This document shows, in pieces, positions 7,008-18,107 of a stretch of 64,000 nucleotides of DNA. Position numbers and translations under genes: made by a program. The notes under the pieces are model-generated. The model had not been told where the DNA came from and did no database searches. It was given only the letters and a program-made list of their open reading frames with translations. This DNA comes from 2-02-FULL-45-10 sp046590235 (GTDB lineage Bacteria; Patescibacteriota; Patescibacteriia; Magasanikbacterales; GWA2-37-8). The first letter of the stretch is position 1, and each line of letters begins with the position of its first letter. The stretch lies in the NCBI GenBank assembly GCA_046590235.1, contig JBKJTY010000035.1, positions 1 through 64,000 on the forward strand, written 5' to 3'.

Positions 7008-10000
7008 ATGTCACAGAGTCGAGCTATCTTCAAAAAAATTCTCCCAGTTGTAGCAGCATTATGTCTAATTATTGGAAGTGTCGGGTTATTTACGGCTGCA
7101 GCACACGCACAAACCAGTACTAACGACCTTGGTCTGAACGAAGTCAGTTATACCGGTTTAGCAAATACCGACATCAGAGTTACTGCTGCAAAAATTATTC
7201 GTGCAGCGCTCGGCCTACTCGGTATAATCTCACTGGTGCTAGTGTTGTACGGGGGTTTTGTTTACATGACAGCTGGTGGTAGTGAAGAAAAAGTTGCTCA
7301 AGGAAAAAAGATTTTAGTTAATGCGGGTATTGGTCTTGTAATCATTTTTTCCGCATTCGGTATCGTCAGTTTTGTACTTCGTAATTTGGTAAGTGCTACT
7401 ACGGGTGATATAGGTCCAGGTGGCAACTCAGGCAATGGCGGGGGAGATGAAACTGGTGGCGAGGGTGGTTTCGGACAGGCTTTTTACGTTTCTTCGTTGC
7501 CTCAAAATGGTGCGGTTTGTATTCGAAACATTCATCCGCAAATTGTCTTTAATAAGGAGGTTCAATTATCAGGTGTACAAGATGCTATTCTCGTTTTGGA
7601 AAAAAGTACCAAAACACAAGCTCCAGGATCTTGGATTCATGGTGCAACAAAAAATATCATTATTTATGATCCGGCAGACACGTGCGCTCCGTTAGAAGGA
7701 AGTGATTGTTTCAAAGCAAATACTGAATATACTATCGAATTTAAGGATGCAGCTAACATCAAATCACTTACTGAGCCTGCATTAACACTCAATTGTCGTC
7801 TAAAAGCAGGCTGTCGCACTGTCGAATTTAAAAGTGGTGACGGTGTTGACAGAGTTAATCCAACCGTTTCTATAACGTATCCAGCAAATTATGCAACACT
7901 TGAGGCTGGCTCAGTTGTGCCGGTGAAAGTGACATATAATGATGATAATGGTGTACAAGGCGTATCTTTGGCAACAGTTAATGGGACTGACCGTGAATTG
8001 GTTAACAGTCTTTCTTTTGCTGGTTGTAAAAAAACTGACACTGTCACTATTAACTGGTCAACTCAAAGCAGCAAAGTAGGTAACCAGGTTATCGAAGCTT
8101 CAGCCACTGATTGGGCAGGACAATCAGGTAAAACAACTTCAAATGTAGTGTTTAAGCCAAATCATTGTTTCAACGGTGAAGTAGAAACTAATTTGGGTGA
8201 AGAAAGAGCTGGCCCTCCGGAATGTGGCGGTGTGTGTGGTGCTTGTTCAGGTACTGTTTGTAAAAATGGTAGTGAATGTGCGAGTGGCGATTGTATAAAT
8301 GGTGTTTGTGCCAATGTTATGCGCATCACCGGTTTTTCACCGCGTTCAGGTGCGCCAGGTACCTTCGTTACTGTTAATGGGCATTATTTCGGCAGTACTG
8401 CTGGTAAGATTTATTTTGCAACAAAAAACGACTCCGACATTAATAATGCAGCCGAATGGATCCAAGCTGAGTTAGTTAATTGCAGTGGAAACGTAAATAA
8501 TTGGAGTGGTGGTCAAGTGATTGTCCGTGTGCCGGTTGGGGCGGCGTCAAGCAGTCACATTAAAGTTGAAAGTGCGCCGTTTATTAACGCAAGCGGTGTC
8601 CAACAAAAGAATATTGATGCAACTTCTAAGCGAGAACTCGATCCTTTTGAAGTTAACGGGGTTGTTCGACCAAATATTTGCACGTTAAGCCCTATTTCAG
8701 GTCAAGCTGGTGATGTTGTTTCAGTGCTTGGTAACGCTTTTGGTTTGGTAGCGCTAAATACAGATAGCGTTACTTTTGGTGGCGTAAAAGCACTCGTTGT
8801 TCCAGATCAAAATAATCAACCCGTCTGGACAGAATCAAGAATTTCAGTGGCTGTTCCTGTAGTTGGAAGTGGTAGCGTGGGGGTACAAGTTGTAAAAAAT
8901 AATGTTGAAAGCAATAGCGTAAGATTTAACGTGCAAAGCGGAAGTAGCGCTACCGCACCATTTATCAGCGAAATTTCTCCAAATAAAGCACCAGCTGGAA
9001 CGTATTTGACCATTACGGGTAAAAATTTTGGCACTCAAGTAGGTATTGTTACATTTAGAACAGCACAAAATGCTACTCCAGTTCTTGGCGATACAGCTTT
9101 TCCTAAAGAATGCGCTGCGACTTTTTGGAGTGATGAAAAGATTATCGTAAAATTCCCACTTCGTACAGGTGTTGTTAACGTAAATTACGTTGTTCAAGTA
9201 AAGACTGCTGATGCAAAAACAAGTTCATTTGATGCGCAAAAGACTATGACCGTTGAAGCAGGTGATCCGGCTCCGGGCATCTGTGCTATTAAACCAACTT
9301 CTGGACCGGTACCGTTCCCAACGGGTCAATCCGTTGAGTTATTCGGTGAATATTTTGTTACAACAAATAATCCAACCGCAGCAGTATATTTCTGGAACAT
9401 TGGAGCACTAAATCCAAAATCAATTGATGATCGAACGGCTGTAAGCGGTGCGGGTGTAGTTAAAATATCTGCTAATTCAGCTACAGTCATCCCTCCTCCA
9501 GGCACAATATCAGGTCCAGTCTCGGTGTACCGCCCTGGTGATACTAAAATCAGTAACGCAGCACAATTTAACGCTTTTGATTGTCGTGAGAATGTAGCGC
9601 AGTGTGGAACAGGACATTGTTGTCTCAATGGTAATCAAGCCGGCATCTGTAAGGCAGCTGGAGAAGCATGTAGTAATGAGGTTGTATCGGCCGGATATGT
9701 TTGGCGTTTTGCTACTCGCACCATTCCTCCAGTACCAAAAGTTGTCGAACGATGTGAAAGTGTAGGATTACCATCACCTTCACCAAGTCTTAAATGGGAT
9801 GAAAACAATCCTAACGGCCCGCACCATAATGCGTGTCGAACAGCTTTAGTAACTGTAGAATTTAATACCATTATTGATCCTTCAACTGTTAAAAGTAGTT
9901 CAGTTGTTGTAAATCGATGTACGGCTATCAATGGTTCAACTTGTGTTAATCCAATACCAGTAAATTTAAAACCATCTAGTTTCAAACTAGAGCCAGCATT

Positions 10001-13000
10001 AGCCAATAATAGAGAATCGCATGAATATCTTTCTTTGCAATCAGTAGATGGTTGGGCAGCTGGAAATTTATATCAAGTAGCGTTATCCAGCACTATCAAA
10101 TCGCTAAATTTAGACGGCCAAGGAGTGTCTCTTGCAGCCGATATGCCGTGCGACAGAGGTGCATATTGTTTTACATTTAGAGCGGGTGCTGATGCTTGTG
10201 TCCTAAAAAGTGTCTTAGTTACTCCATTCAATTACTACACGCAAACATTAGAAACTCCTATTAGATATCGCTCAACAAACGGCGGAGGTGCTTTAGTTAA
10301 TTATCGTGCAGGCGGTTTAAGTACTCAACGCTGTATTATGATGGACGTCAGTGCTTTACCATGGACATGGGAAACAGCTGATGAAAAATTTGCTATTATT
10401 TCAGGTGTAAATAAAGGCGAGGTTGTAAATGTTGGCGCAAAAGCAAATACAGTTGGCATTGTACCAAACAATACAGTTGATATTATTGCTAACACAAAAG
10501 TTGTTAGCCCTAACGGCGAATCAATTCAATCAGGCAGTAGTCCGTTAACAGTTGATTTATCAAACCCGCAAGTTGTTGAATATTGGCCAAAATGTCTTGA
10601 GGCATGTACAAACGCTCGCGTTGGCGCACGCTTTAACGTGAGTATGTCTAAATTGCACTTAGATAAAAATGCAATTCAAAACGGTTCGGTTCAACTTCTT
10701 AAATGTAATGATGAGAACTGCTTAAGCACTACCGAGGTTGGCGATTCTGCGGATATTTTCTTAACAGATGAAAGTAATGGAACAATTCTTGAAATTGCAA
10801 ATTCTACTCAAGCAACCGATGGAGATTCTAAAGAACTTGAGCCAAATACAATTTATAAAGTAATAATTTCAGCTTCAAGCACTAAACCAAACAATGATCC
10901 TGCCGTTATTTGGTCACGCGGTCAAGCGAATAATGCGTTTTCAACTAGTAAGCCGTATAACCAAGAATTTACCTGGAGATTTAAAACCAAACCAACACGA
11001 TGTACTATTAACCGTGCCGAAGTATTGCCAAAAGAATTTGTGGCGCGTTTAGTTAATGAAAAAAGCGTGTATGTTGTTCAACCATATTCTTCGCCAGATG
11101 CGTGTAGCGCAGAAGGGCAAAAATTAAATCCTTGGTCAGTTGCGTGGGATTGGAAAACATCTAATGAGAAAGTTGCCTCAATTAAAACTTTTTCAACACA
11201 AGGTAAAAGTCAATATTGCACAGGTAGTTGCGTAAGAAAGGGTAGTGATATTCCTTCTACGGTGGCTACTCGTTTTTCAGTATGCGGCAACAATGTTATT
11301 GAAGCTGGAGAAGATTGTGAAAACCCAAGTAAAACCGGTGGTTGCAGTTTAGATTGTCGCTGGATGGGCACTACGGATAAATGTGGAAATAAACAGATTG
11401 ATCCAGGCGAAGCTTGCGATGCAAGTATTCCAAATACAACTGGCTGCAATGCGCAATGTCTTTATACAGGATCGTCAGCAAAAACTTCAGCACAAGATGT
11501 AGATGCAGCAATTTGCGGTAATGGCCTTGTCGGACAAGGTGAAAGTTGTGATATCGGTATTCCGGGTGATGTCACACTAAGTTCCTCAACTTTATACTGT
11601 AGTAAGAGTTGTTTACATGTCGGCACAACATTGTCAGCTGATTGGTGTTTCACCAACCTTAAAAATAACTCTCTCGGTGGTTTTGACCAAAAGCAGTTTG
11701 AAGCGGCTTGCGCAAAATCATACAGCCGTTGTGGTAATGGCATTGAAGATCCAAATGAAGATCCAAAATGTGATTTAGGAAACGGCACACACGAGCCTTG
11801 GTGTAACGATTACTGTTTAGCTAATGACAAAGCGCACAGTGACAATGGGTGCACTGTAGGGGCAGAAGGTTGCTCTGAAACCGGACAAAAGCTGGGATCA
11901 TCTTTGCAATACAGTTCACCATCGGTCTGCGGTGATGCAAAAGCTGAAATTGGTGAAGATGCATTCTGTGAAGCAAATATTCCTGAAACCCGCGCTGGCA
12001 TGGTTGATCCATGGGTTGTTGCGATTGCAAAAGGACGCGGGACTGCGAGTGGTAATCCACCAAAACAAACAAGTAAAATTACTGCTGCAACGAACCAGCA
12101 GACACAAGGTGGGGCAGTCACAGGTAATGCGCTATTCAGTATTTCATGTGGTTATAATAATAATAAAGAATGTTCAGATGTATTTGGTCCTGACTATGGG
12201 GTTGGGGCGAATACATGTTGTTTTGCTCGTCCCAAGGTTACTAGCATGCAACCAAAAAATAACACTACCAATGTATGTCGCAATACCGCTATTGAAGCAG
12301 CTGTTAATACATTGATTGATGAGCGAACCTTGTCAGGCAATATCTTACTTGCTCGCGGTACCACCAATGCAACTTGCGAAGAAGGTACTATCGATGTCAG
12401 CAACCTTTTGGCGGTTGGATCAGTAAATGCGCCGGAAAAGATTTGGTATAAGCGTATCGCTCACTATTTAGGCTCGATCTTTGCATCTGAAGCCGAAGCT
12501 GCTTTTACACCTCCATCAAAATGGTGTGCTGGCGGTGAACAGGGAGCATCATACGTATCAATTGACCCGGTTAATACATCTACCTCACACATACATATTA
12601 CCTTAGATCAGGCACTAGCAACTTCTTCATACTATACAGTAATTATTAAAGATGGACTTAAAGACCTAAATGGAGCTAGCTTAAATACAACTACTCTTTG
12701 GAAATTTGAAACAGCTGCAAACATTTGTGAAGTAAATGCAGTTACTGTAGAGCCATCTAGTTGGTTATTTACCAAGGCTAATGCTCAAAAAAAACTCACT
12801 GCTGTAGCTCATACTGATAGTATTTCAGGTCGAATTATTCAGCCTATTTCCGGTGTTTATTCATGGTACTATAATTGGCAGCCAGTAAGTAATAATTTTG
12901 TATTATTAAGCAACACAACTTCAAGTGTTAATACCTCAACCGCTAACAATCGTAACGGCGAAGTTGATGTACGTCCGGTCGTAGTCATGGAAGGTGGTAG

Positions 13001-16000
13001 CGCAAATAAAGTGCTCGATAATTCTTCCGCACACATCACGGTCAATTTATGCGAAAATATTTGGCCGTCAAATCGCATTGAAAGTAATAACCAATTCTTC
13101 TCAGCATTCCCATTCAGTGATGCAAAAGGTAATACAAGCGGTGTAAATAGCAATAAAGCCTTCGATGGTAGTGCTATCCCGCCGAGCGCAATCAGTACAA
13201 AAATGGGTGATGGTTACTTCAATTTCAGTACGCATTATTGTGCGGACAGTGGTAGTGTCGGAACTTTTGACGATTTACCATACTTAAAACCAGCTATCCA
13301 GACTGCAGCGACTGATCTTGAACGCAATAGTGGTAGTTGTGAAGTGACTGGGAAATCTTGTAAGTTAGGAGATGACTGCGGCACATACTACGGTGGCAAT
13401 GGTGGCTTTGTTGTTAACAGCAACGCTACAGGTATCTGCAGTGGTAAAGATACAACTGGGAAAGTGCATACATTCTTCAATGCAACTTCAGATCCAGTCG
13501 GTTGTATTGCTCCTGCTGATTGTAGTCAGACGGATTTTTCTGAATGGGCAACAAAGAATTCTTACTCTCCAACTTGCGCTACACAGCCTTCAGCAAATAA
13601 ACGTAAGCTCAGTTGTTACACTAACGCACCACTTAAACGCTTTATTTTCACAAGCACTAATAATAGTGATGCTGTCGGGATCCAAGTCTTTGCTAACCCA
13701 GAACATTTGTCTCCAGCGCAGTGGTTCAGTAATAAAAAGAGCGCGGGTGGACAAGGATTTGGTGGAACTGTTAAACCTGTAGCAATCCCAGCTGGCTACG
13801 ATGCAGTGTCCGACGGTGACAACCTCTATGTCGCAGCCTTAAACTATTCTGAGGCAAATAAAGGTTTATACAGCGATATTTATCTCTTCAGTGTAAGTCA
13901 AAATGCTAAGCCGCAAACTAGAGAAGTTTTCCAACAGATGATTGGTAACCTCCGCTTTAATACCAATATTACCCATAATGACGGCTACTGCGGAACTTCA
14001 ATGACTAACCCTTCATTTATTACACCTTGTAATAGTGATTTAGATTGTTCAGGTACACAAATTTGTGTTAACCAGTTAGCTAAGCTAAAAAATAATTTCC
14101 GACGATATAATGATTTAAAGAAAATCGAAAGTATTTTGGATGGCTATGCAAATCAGCACAGCAACTATCCAGCGTTAAATGTCGGTAGTTTCTTGCCAGG
14201 CCAGAGTTTAAGTTCATGGGATTGGGCTGGTCTAGCGTCAGTAGTAGGGCAGGGCTTACCTAAAGATCCAGTTGAAAAACTGGGTAAACGAGGTACATGC
14301 AAGAAAAATGTTGGCAAACTTTGCTATACCGATAGCGATTGCGCTTTCCCAGCTGACACTTGCGCATTTCATGATTCTAAAACTGGCTGGAGTACCGAAG
14401 ATCGCCGTTTTAGTTTTGCTTGTGCACCTTCTTCCTACGCTTACCGTTACCAATTTTCCACTTCAACAGGTTATGATATTCTGAATCGGTTTGAAAATCC
14501 AGGCTTAGCAATAGTTAATACACAGGATTTCTTAGCTGGTTTCCACTTTAATAATATTGAACGATTTAAATCTATCACGGGTGCACAAAGCACTATTTGT
14601 AACGGTGAAGAAGAAGTTCGAACAATCAGTGTCGGAACCTGTGGCGATGGTCAGGTTAATGTTGCGAAAGGTGAGCAATGTGATCCGCCATTATCACAAG
14701 TCTTCGATCGTAGCGCTTGTAAAGCGGATGGCTCAGGAACGCTCACTACAAAGACATGTAATTTAAGTTGTCTTTGGGAAACAAAAGTCTCCGCTCCATC
14801 TGAGAATGCTTGCGTTGATTTCAATAAATGTGGCAATGGCCGTATTGATTCTGGTGAACAATGTGATGATGGTAAAAAGGAGCGCGGCGGACAAAATGGT
14901 AAGTGGAACAAATGTACAAATCTATGTACTTTCCCACCAAAGGCGCCTCCAGAAGGCCCGGGTTATTGTGGTGATAAAATAATTGAAGGGGCAAATGAGG
15001 TTTGTGATGCAGGTCATGTGAAGGTGAGTTATAGTAATGTTTCCGATGATTGCACACCAATACAAACTTGTCAGAATAAAGAAGTTTGTGATCCAAAAAA
15101 GTGTAAAGTTGATGGTATTAGCTATAACGATTTCTGTACCGATGTTGCAGATTGCCGCGGTTACTTATCAGGCTTCCAACAAGCTTTGCAGCCTTGGTAC
15201 GCTGCTGCTGGAGGGGTAAGTTTCCTTGCACCAAGCTCAAACGAAATCCAGATTACTACTTCACTTGCAGGTACATATAATATAAACTATCAATCAAACG
15301 GCTCATATTGTAACTACGCTTCTTCGCCATATAAATGTCATGCAGAATTTACCTATTCCACAGCATTTTGCGCGACAAACTATGGTCATGTTGATTTTAC
15401 TATTGATAAGAGTCAATGTTCTGGTGGAATTTGTCCTTCGGTGATTACTTCGATGACTAATAACACGGCTTGTGCGGGTACAGGCGTGGGTATTGGCAGT
15501 TCACAGGTAACTGTAGTTTTGAAGCGTAACGAAAGTCTGGCTTGTGAAAAACCAGCTAACGCTACATGTCGCACAGAAGTTGACCAAAGCACTTGTGTTA
15601 CTACAAATAAATGTGTGACACGACGTGTGGCAACTACCACTGTTGCTGCAGTTGGCGAACCAACATACGGTGTAATAAAAGCAGCTTCGTGTAATTGGGA
15701 TTGTCAAAATACAGGTCCCTATTGCGGTGACGGCGTTGTGCAATCTGAATTTGGTGAAGAATGTGATGGTAACATTACTTGTCCAGTAGGCGGCGTTAGT
15801 GGCACTAAAACCTGCAATGCAAGCTGTAAATTTAATGACAGCGCAAGTGCGGCATGGTGGGCGCTCGATGTACCTTCAAGTGACGGCTATACCTTTGTTG
15901 ACCGCAATGGAACAGCTAATGGCAGTTGTGAAAAAGGCAGTTGCCCAGTTTACAATGAAACCGGTGGTCCTAAAAATGGTGGTAACTATCGCTTCACGGG

Positions 16001-18095
16001 GAGTGATGTGGTAAAAGTTGCAGATAAAGCTGCGCTTATGCCAACAACTGTAATGAGTATTGAAGCTTGGATCAAACCTGAGGCAAACCCAACTAATTTT
16101 GCACGTGTAATTGAAAAAGGTGGCTATACTGTCGGTGGTGGCTATGATCTTGAAACAAATTATAAATCAGGCGACGCTATAAACAATCGAGTTGCTTTCA
16201 ATGTGTGGGGAGCAGACGGCACAACAAGTGCGCGGGTTTACTCAAAGTCTGAATTACCACTGAATCAGTGGACCTATGTTGTTGCAACATATGAATATCA
16301 ACCAACTACCGAAAAAGAATCATTAAAAATTTATTTAAATGGCAAGATTACGCCTGATAGCGAAGAATTAAGAATAAATGTTAAGGCGCCAACACTTGCT
16401 AAAAATACTAAAGAAGTAACGATTGGCGGTCGTGCAACTGGTGGAAATTATTTTATTGGTTCCTTAAATAATGTCCGCGTTTTGAATCGTGTGCTCCAAC
16501 CAAATGAAGTTAAAGATCGTTTTGAAAATGCATGGCCATGTACAGTTCCAGCACGCTCAAGTGTATTGACTGCGGCAGCTGGTACTTGTGGTGATGGACA
16601 AGTCGATCCAAGTGAAGTGTGCGATCTAGGTGAAAAGAATGGTGTCACATGTAACCCGGCATACGGCCAGACCTGTACCTTCTGTCAGGGAAATAGTGCT
16701 CCAGGTAAAAATGATGGCTGTAAAAATACCTATAATGTACGTTCAGAACAATTTTGTGGCGACGGTATTATCCAAGGTGCTGAGGTTTGTGAAACTGACC
16801 AAGCAACAGGTGATATATATGCAAGTGCGCAAAGCCAGACAAGTACACTTGGTTACACAGCTGAACGTAAGGGTTATAAAGTTTTGCAGTGCAATGCTGA
16901 AGTTACGGAAAGCAATGTTTTCAAGAAAGGTACCAAAACTTGTTCGAATGATTGTAAGCGTCTCTTTGTACAGGAAACCAACACACTTGCTTGTGTAACC
17001 TGTGGTATTAATACGGTAAGCGGTGTTACTGTACAAGGAAATATTATCAATGTTGTTGATGTAAAATCAAAAAATCCACTATACGCAGACTCATTAACTC
17101 CGACATCATTTAGCCAAATCATACTTCGTGGGGGAATATGTCCAGTAGGTTCTTTCTGTGCTGAAATACTTGGTCGTGAAGGGTTAGCCCGTGTACGTCA
17201 AAGTGGTTTAGCTAGCAATAATGCCTTGTATGAACTTTATTACGACGCGTCTGCTACTGGCGGCATAAGTCTTCCAAAAATTGCACCATTAAATTCAAAC
17301 CCACTTTGTTCTGCTCCTGCTAACGACGTAAAGCAAAGCTATAACATATCTATTAATAATAGCGATCCTTTCATATTCCCAATTTCAGCAGAGCCTACGA
17401 GTTGGCAATATGACCTAGTTGTATCACCGATTATCAGTATCGATGGTCTCAAGGATCAAACCGGACGCATTGCAGGCAGTAGTCGTCCGAATGATATGCG
17501 TGTAGTGGTCAGTTGGGTGGGCGCAACGGATTTCAGCGCCGGATTCGTTCGTTCTATGGCAACAGAATCAGTTGTTGAAGACGCTGTAATGACAGCAAAT
17601 ACAGTGGCAGGTTATAATTATTTCTCCAATACTAAAACACGAAGTGATACGGCAACTATTCCGTGGAATATCTGGTATCACGGAAAAGGTGTAACTAACG
17701 GTGGTATAAGTGTTGAATCCTTCACACTTGATACTAGTAGAATGAGTAATGATAATTATAAATTCTACGTTAGAACATCTAATTCTAACGATCCGATTAA
17801 GAATTACAAGACAAGTGCTTTAGTAAAAGTTGAAGTATACTTGCCAAAAACAGGCGAACAGATGTTCTATAAAACAGATCGTCCAGTTAAAACTTTCTAC
17901 CTAAGCGGAGCGGATATCAGCAGTAACACCAACGCAGGTTACTGGCACGTGTTCACCATAGATAAAAATGGCGCACCAATTGCTAACAAAATTCGTAATG
18001 CCGCTTTCTATGTTCCTAACTCAGAAGGCACAGCGACACTCAATGAAAACTATCCAAACGGCCGAATAGTCGGCGGTGTTACGGAAATGTACTAA
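7008..18095 (+). CDS. Giant (3695-residue) cysteine-rich multidomain surface protein with pilin-like N-terminus
   Basis: Uninterrupted 11-kb ORF. Residues 1-35 form a signal peptide ending AHAQ; helices at about 62-87 and 102-126 repeat the TrbC/VirB2-like pattern of the preceding gene. An EGF-like cysteine cluster (about 405-434) is followed by IPT/TIG-like domains at about 434, 553, 649 and 756. At least ten myxobacterial-type repeats with the core CGxGxxxxGExCD lie between about 1425 and 3260. A segment at about 2363-2500 (NNFRRYNDLKKIESIL, SNYP) resembles the globular part of type II/IV pseudopilins. A LamG/concanavalin-like lectin fold lies at about 2947-3164. Probably a cell-surface adhesin or stalk anchored by the N-terminal helices. 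Domain borders are estimates. Confidence 0.85.
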   Translation: MSQSRAIFKKILPVVAALCLIIGSVGLFTAAAHAQTSTNDLGLNEVSYTGLANTDIRVTAAKIIRAALGLLGIISLVLVLYGGFVYMTAGGSEEKVAQGKKILVNAGIGLVIIFSAFGIVSFVLRNLVSATTGDIGPGGNSGNGGGDETGGEGGFGQAFYVSSLPQNGAVCIRNIHPQIVFNKEVQLSGVQDAILVLEKSTKTQAPGSWIHGATKNIIIYDPADTCAPLEGSDCFKANTEYTIEFKDAANIKSLTEPALTLNCRLKAGCRTVEFKSGDGVDRVNPTVSITYPANYATLEAGSVVPVKVTYNDDNGVQGVSLATVNGTDRELVNSLSFAGCKKTDTVTINWSTQSSKVGNQVIEASATDWAGQSGKTTSNVVFKPNHCFNGEVETNLGEERAGPPECGGVCGACSGTVCKNGSECASGDCINGVCANVMRITGFSPRSGAPGTFVTVNGHYFGSTAGKIYFATKNDSDINNAAEWIQAELVNCSGNVNNWSGGQVIVRVPVGAASSSHIKVESAPFINASGVQQKNIDATSKRELDPFEVNGVVRPNICTLSPISGQAGDVVSVLGNAFGLVALNTDSVTFGGVKALVVPDQNNQPVWTESRISVAVPVVGSGSVGVQVVKNNVESNSVRFNVQSGSSATAPFISEISPNKAPAGTYLTITGKNFGTQVGIVTFRTAQNATPVLGDTAFPKECAATFWSDEKIIVKFPLRTGVVNVNYVVQVKTADAKTSSFDAQKTMTVEAGDPAPGICAIKPTSGPVPFPTGQSVELFGEYFVTTNNPTAAVYFWNIGALNPKSIDDRTAVSGAGVVKISANSATVIPPPGTISGPVSVYRPGDTKISNAAQFNAFDCRENVAQCGTGHCCLNGNQAGICKAAGEACSNEVVSAGYVWRFATRTIPPVPKVVERCESVGLPSPSPSLKWDENNPNGPHHNACRTALVTVEFNTIIDPSTVKSSSVVVNRCTAINGSTCVNPIPVNLKPSSFKLEPALANNRESHEYLSLQSVDGWAAGNLYQVALSSTIKSLNLDGQGVSLAADMPCDRGAYCFTFRAGADACVLKSVLVTPFNYYTQTLETPIRYRSTNGGGALVNYRAGGLSTQRCIMMDVSALPWTWETADEKFAIISGVNKGEVVNVGAKANTVGIVPNNTVDIIANTKVVSPNGESIQSGSSPLTVDLSNPQVVEYWPKCLEACTNARVGARFNVSMSKLHLDKNAIQNGSVQLLKCNDENCLSTTEVGDSADIFLTDESNGTILEIANSTQATDGDSKELEPNTIYKVIISASSTKPNNDPAVIWSRGQANNAFSTSKPYNQEFTWRFKTKPTRCTINRAEVLPKEFVARLVNEKSVYVVQPYSSPDACSAEGQKLNPWSVAWDWKTSNEKVASIKTFSTQGKSQYCTGSCVRKGSDIPSTVATRFSVCGNNVIEAGEDCENPSKTGGCSLDCRWMGTTDKCGNKQIDPGEACDASIPNTTGCNAQCLYTGSSAKTSAQDVDAAICGNGLVGQGESCDIGIPGDVTLSSSTLYCSKSCLHVGTTLSADWCFTNLKNNSLGGFDQKQFEAACAKSYSRCGNGIEDPNEDPKCDLGNGTHEPWCNDYCLANDKAHSDNGCTVGAEGCSETGQKLGSSLQYSSPSVCGDAKAEIGEDAFCEANIPETRAGMVDPWVVAIAKGRGTASGNPPKQTSKITAATNQQTQGGAVTGNALFSISCGYNNNKECSDVFGPDYGVGANTCCFARPKVTSMQPKNNTTNVCRNTAIEAAVNTLIDERTLSGNILLARGTTNATCEEGTIDVSNLLAVGSVNAPEKIWYKRIAHYLGSIFASEAEAAFTPPSKWCAGGEQGASYVSIDPVNTSTSHIHITLDQALATSSYYTVIIKDGLKDLNGASLNTTTLWKFETAANICEVNAVTVEPSSWLFTKANAQKKLTAVAHTDSISGRIIQPISGVYSWYYNWQPVSNNFVLLSNTTSSVNTSTANNRNGEVDVRPVVVMEGGSANKVLDNSSAHITVNLCENIWPSNRIESNNQFFSAFPFSDAKGNTSGVNSNKAFDGSAIPPSAISTKMGDGYFNFSTHYCADSGSVGTFDDLPYLKPAIQTAATDLERNSGSCEVTGKSCKLGDDCGTYYGGNGGFVVNSNATGICSGKDTTGKVHTFFNATSDPVGCIAPADCSQTDFSEWATKNSYSPTCATQPSANKRKLSCYTNAPLKRFIFTSTNNSDAVGIQVFANPEHLSPAQWFSNKKSAGGQGFGGTVKPVAIPAGYDAVSDGDNLYVAALNYSEANKGLYSDIYLFSVSQNAKPQTREVFQQMIGNLRFNTNITHNDGYCGTSMTNPSFITPCNSDLDCSGTQICVNQLAKLKNNFRRYNDLKKIESILDGYANQHSNYPALNVGSFLPGQSLSSWDWAGLASVVGQGLPKDPVEKLGKRGTCKKNVGKLCYTDSDCAFPADTCAFHDSKTGWSTEDRRFSFACAPSSYAYRYQFSTSTGYDILNRFENPGLAIVNTQDFLAGFHFNNIERFKSITGAQSTICNGEEEVRTISVGTCGDGQVNVAKGEQCDPPLSQVFDRSACKADGSGTLTTKTCNLSCLWETKVSAPSENACVDFNKCGNGRIDSGEQCDDGKKERGGQNGKWNKCTNLCTFPPKAPPEGPGYCGDKIIEGANEVCDAGHVKVSYSNVSDDCTPIQTCQNKEVCDPKKCKVDGISYNDFCTDVADCRGYLSGFQQALQPWYAAAGGVSFLAPSSNEIQITTSLAGTYNINYQSNGSYCNYASSPYKCHAEFTYSTAFCATNYGHVDFTIDKSQCSGGICPSVITSMTNNTACAGTGVGIGSSQVTVVLKRNESLACEKPANATCRTEVDQSTCVTTNKCVTRRVATTTVAAVGEPTYGVIKAASCNWDCQNTGPYCGDGVVQSEFGEECDGNITCPVGGVSGTKTCNASCKFNDSASAAWWALDVPSSDGYTFVDRNGTANGSCEKGSCPVYNETGGPKNGGNYRFTGSDVVKVADKAALMPTTVMSIEAWIKPEANPTNFARVIEKGGYTVGGGYDLETNYKSGDAINNRVAFNVWGADGTTSARVYSKSELPLNQWTYVVATYEYQPTTEKESLKIYLNGKITPDSEELRINVKAPTLAKNTKEVTIGGRATGGNYFIGSLNNVRVLNRVLQPNEVKDRFENAWPCTVPARSSVLTAAAGTCGDGQVDPSEVCDLGEKNGVTCNPAYGQTCTFCQGNSAPGKNDGCKNTYNVRSEQFCGDGIIQGAEVCETDQATGDIYASAQSQTSTLGYTAERKGYKVLQCNAEVTESNVFKKGTKTCSNDCKRLFVQETNTLACVTCGINTVSGVTVQGNIINVVDVKSKNPLYADSLTPTSFSQIILRGGICPVGSFCAEILGREGLARVRQSGLASNNALYELYYDASATGGISLPKIAPLNSNPLCSAPANDVKQSYNISINNSDPFIFPISAEPTSWQYDLVVSPIISIDGLKDQTGRIAGSSRPNDMRVVVSWVGATDFSAGFVRSMATESVVEDAVMTANTVAGYNYFSNTKTRSDTATIPWNIWYHGKGVTNGGISVESFTLDTSRMSNDNYKFYVRTSNSNDPIKNYKTSALVKVEVYLPKTGEQMFYKTDRPVKTFYLSGADISSNTNAGYWHVFTIDKNGAPIANKIRNAAFYVPNSEGTATLNENYPNGRIVGGVTEMY

Positions 18096-18107
18096 CTGCT
18101 ATTACCT

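Noticed and set aside
12196..16648. Many antisense and shifted ORFs inside the giant gene
   Set aside because: They lie in other frames of one continuous coding sequence with clear domain signatures and have no promoters or binding sites.
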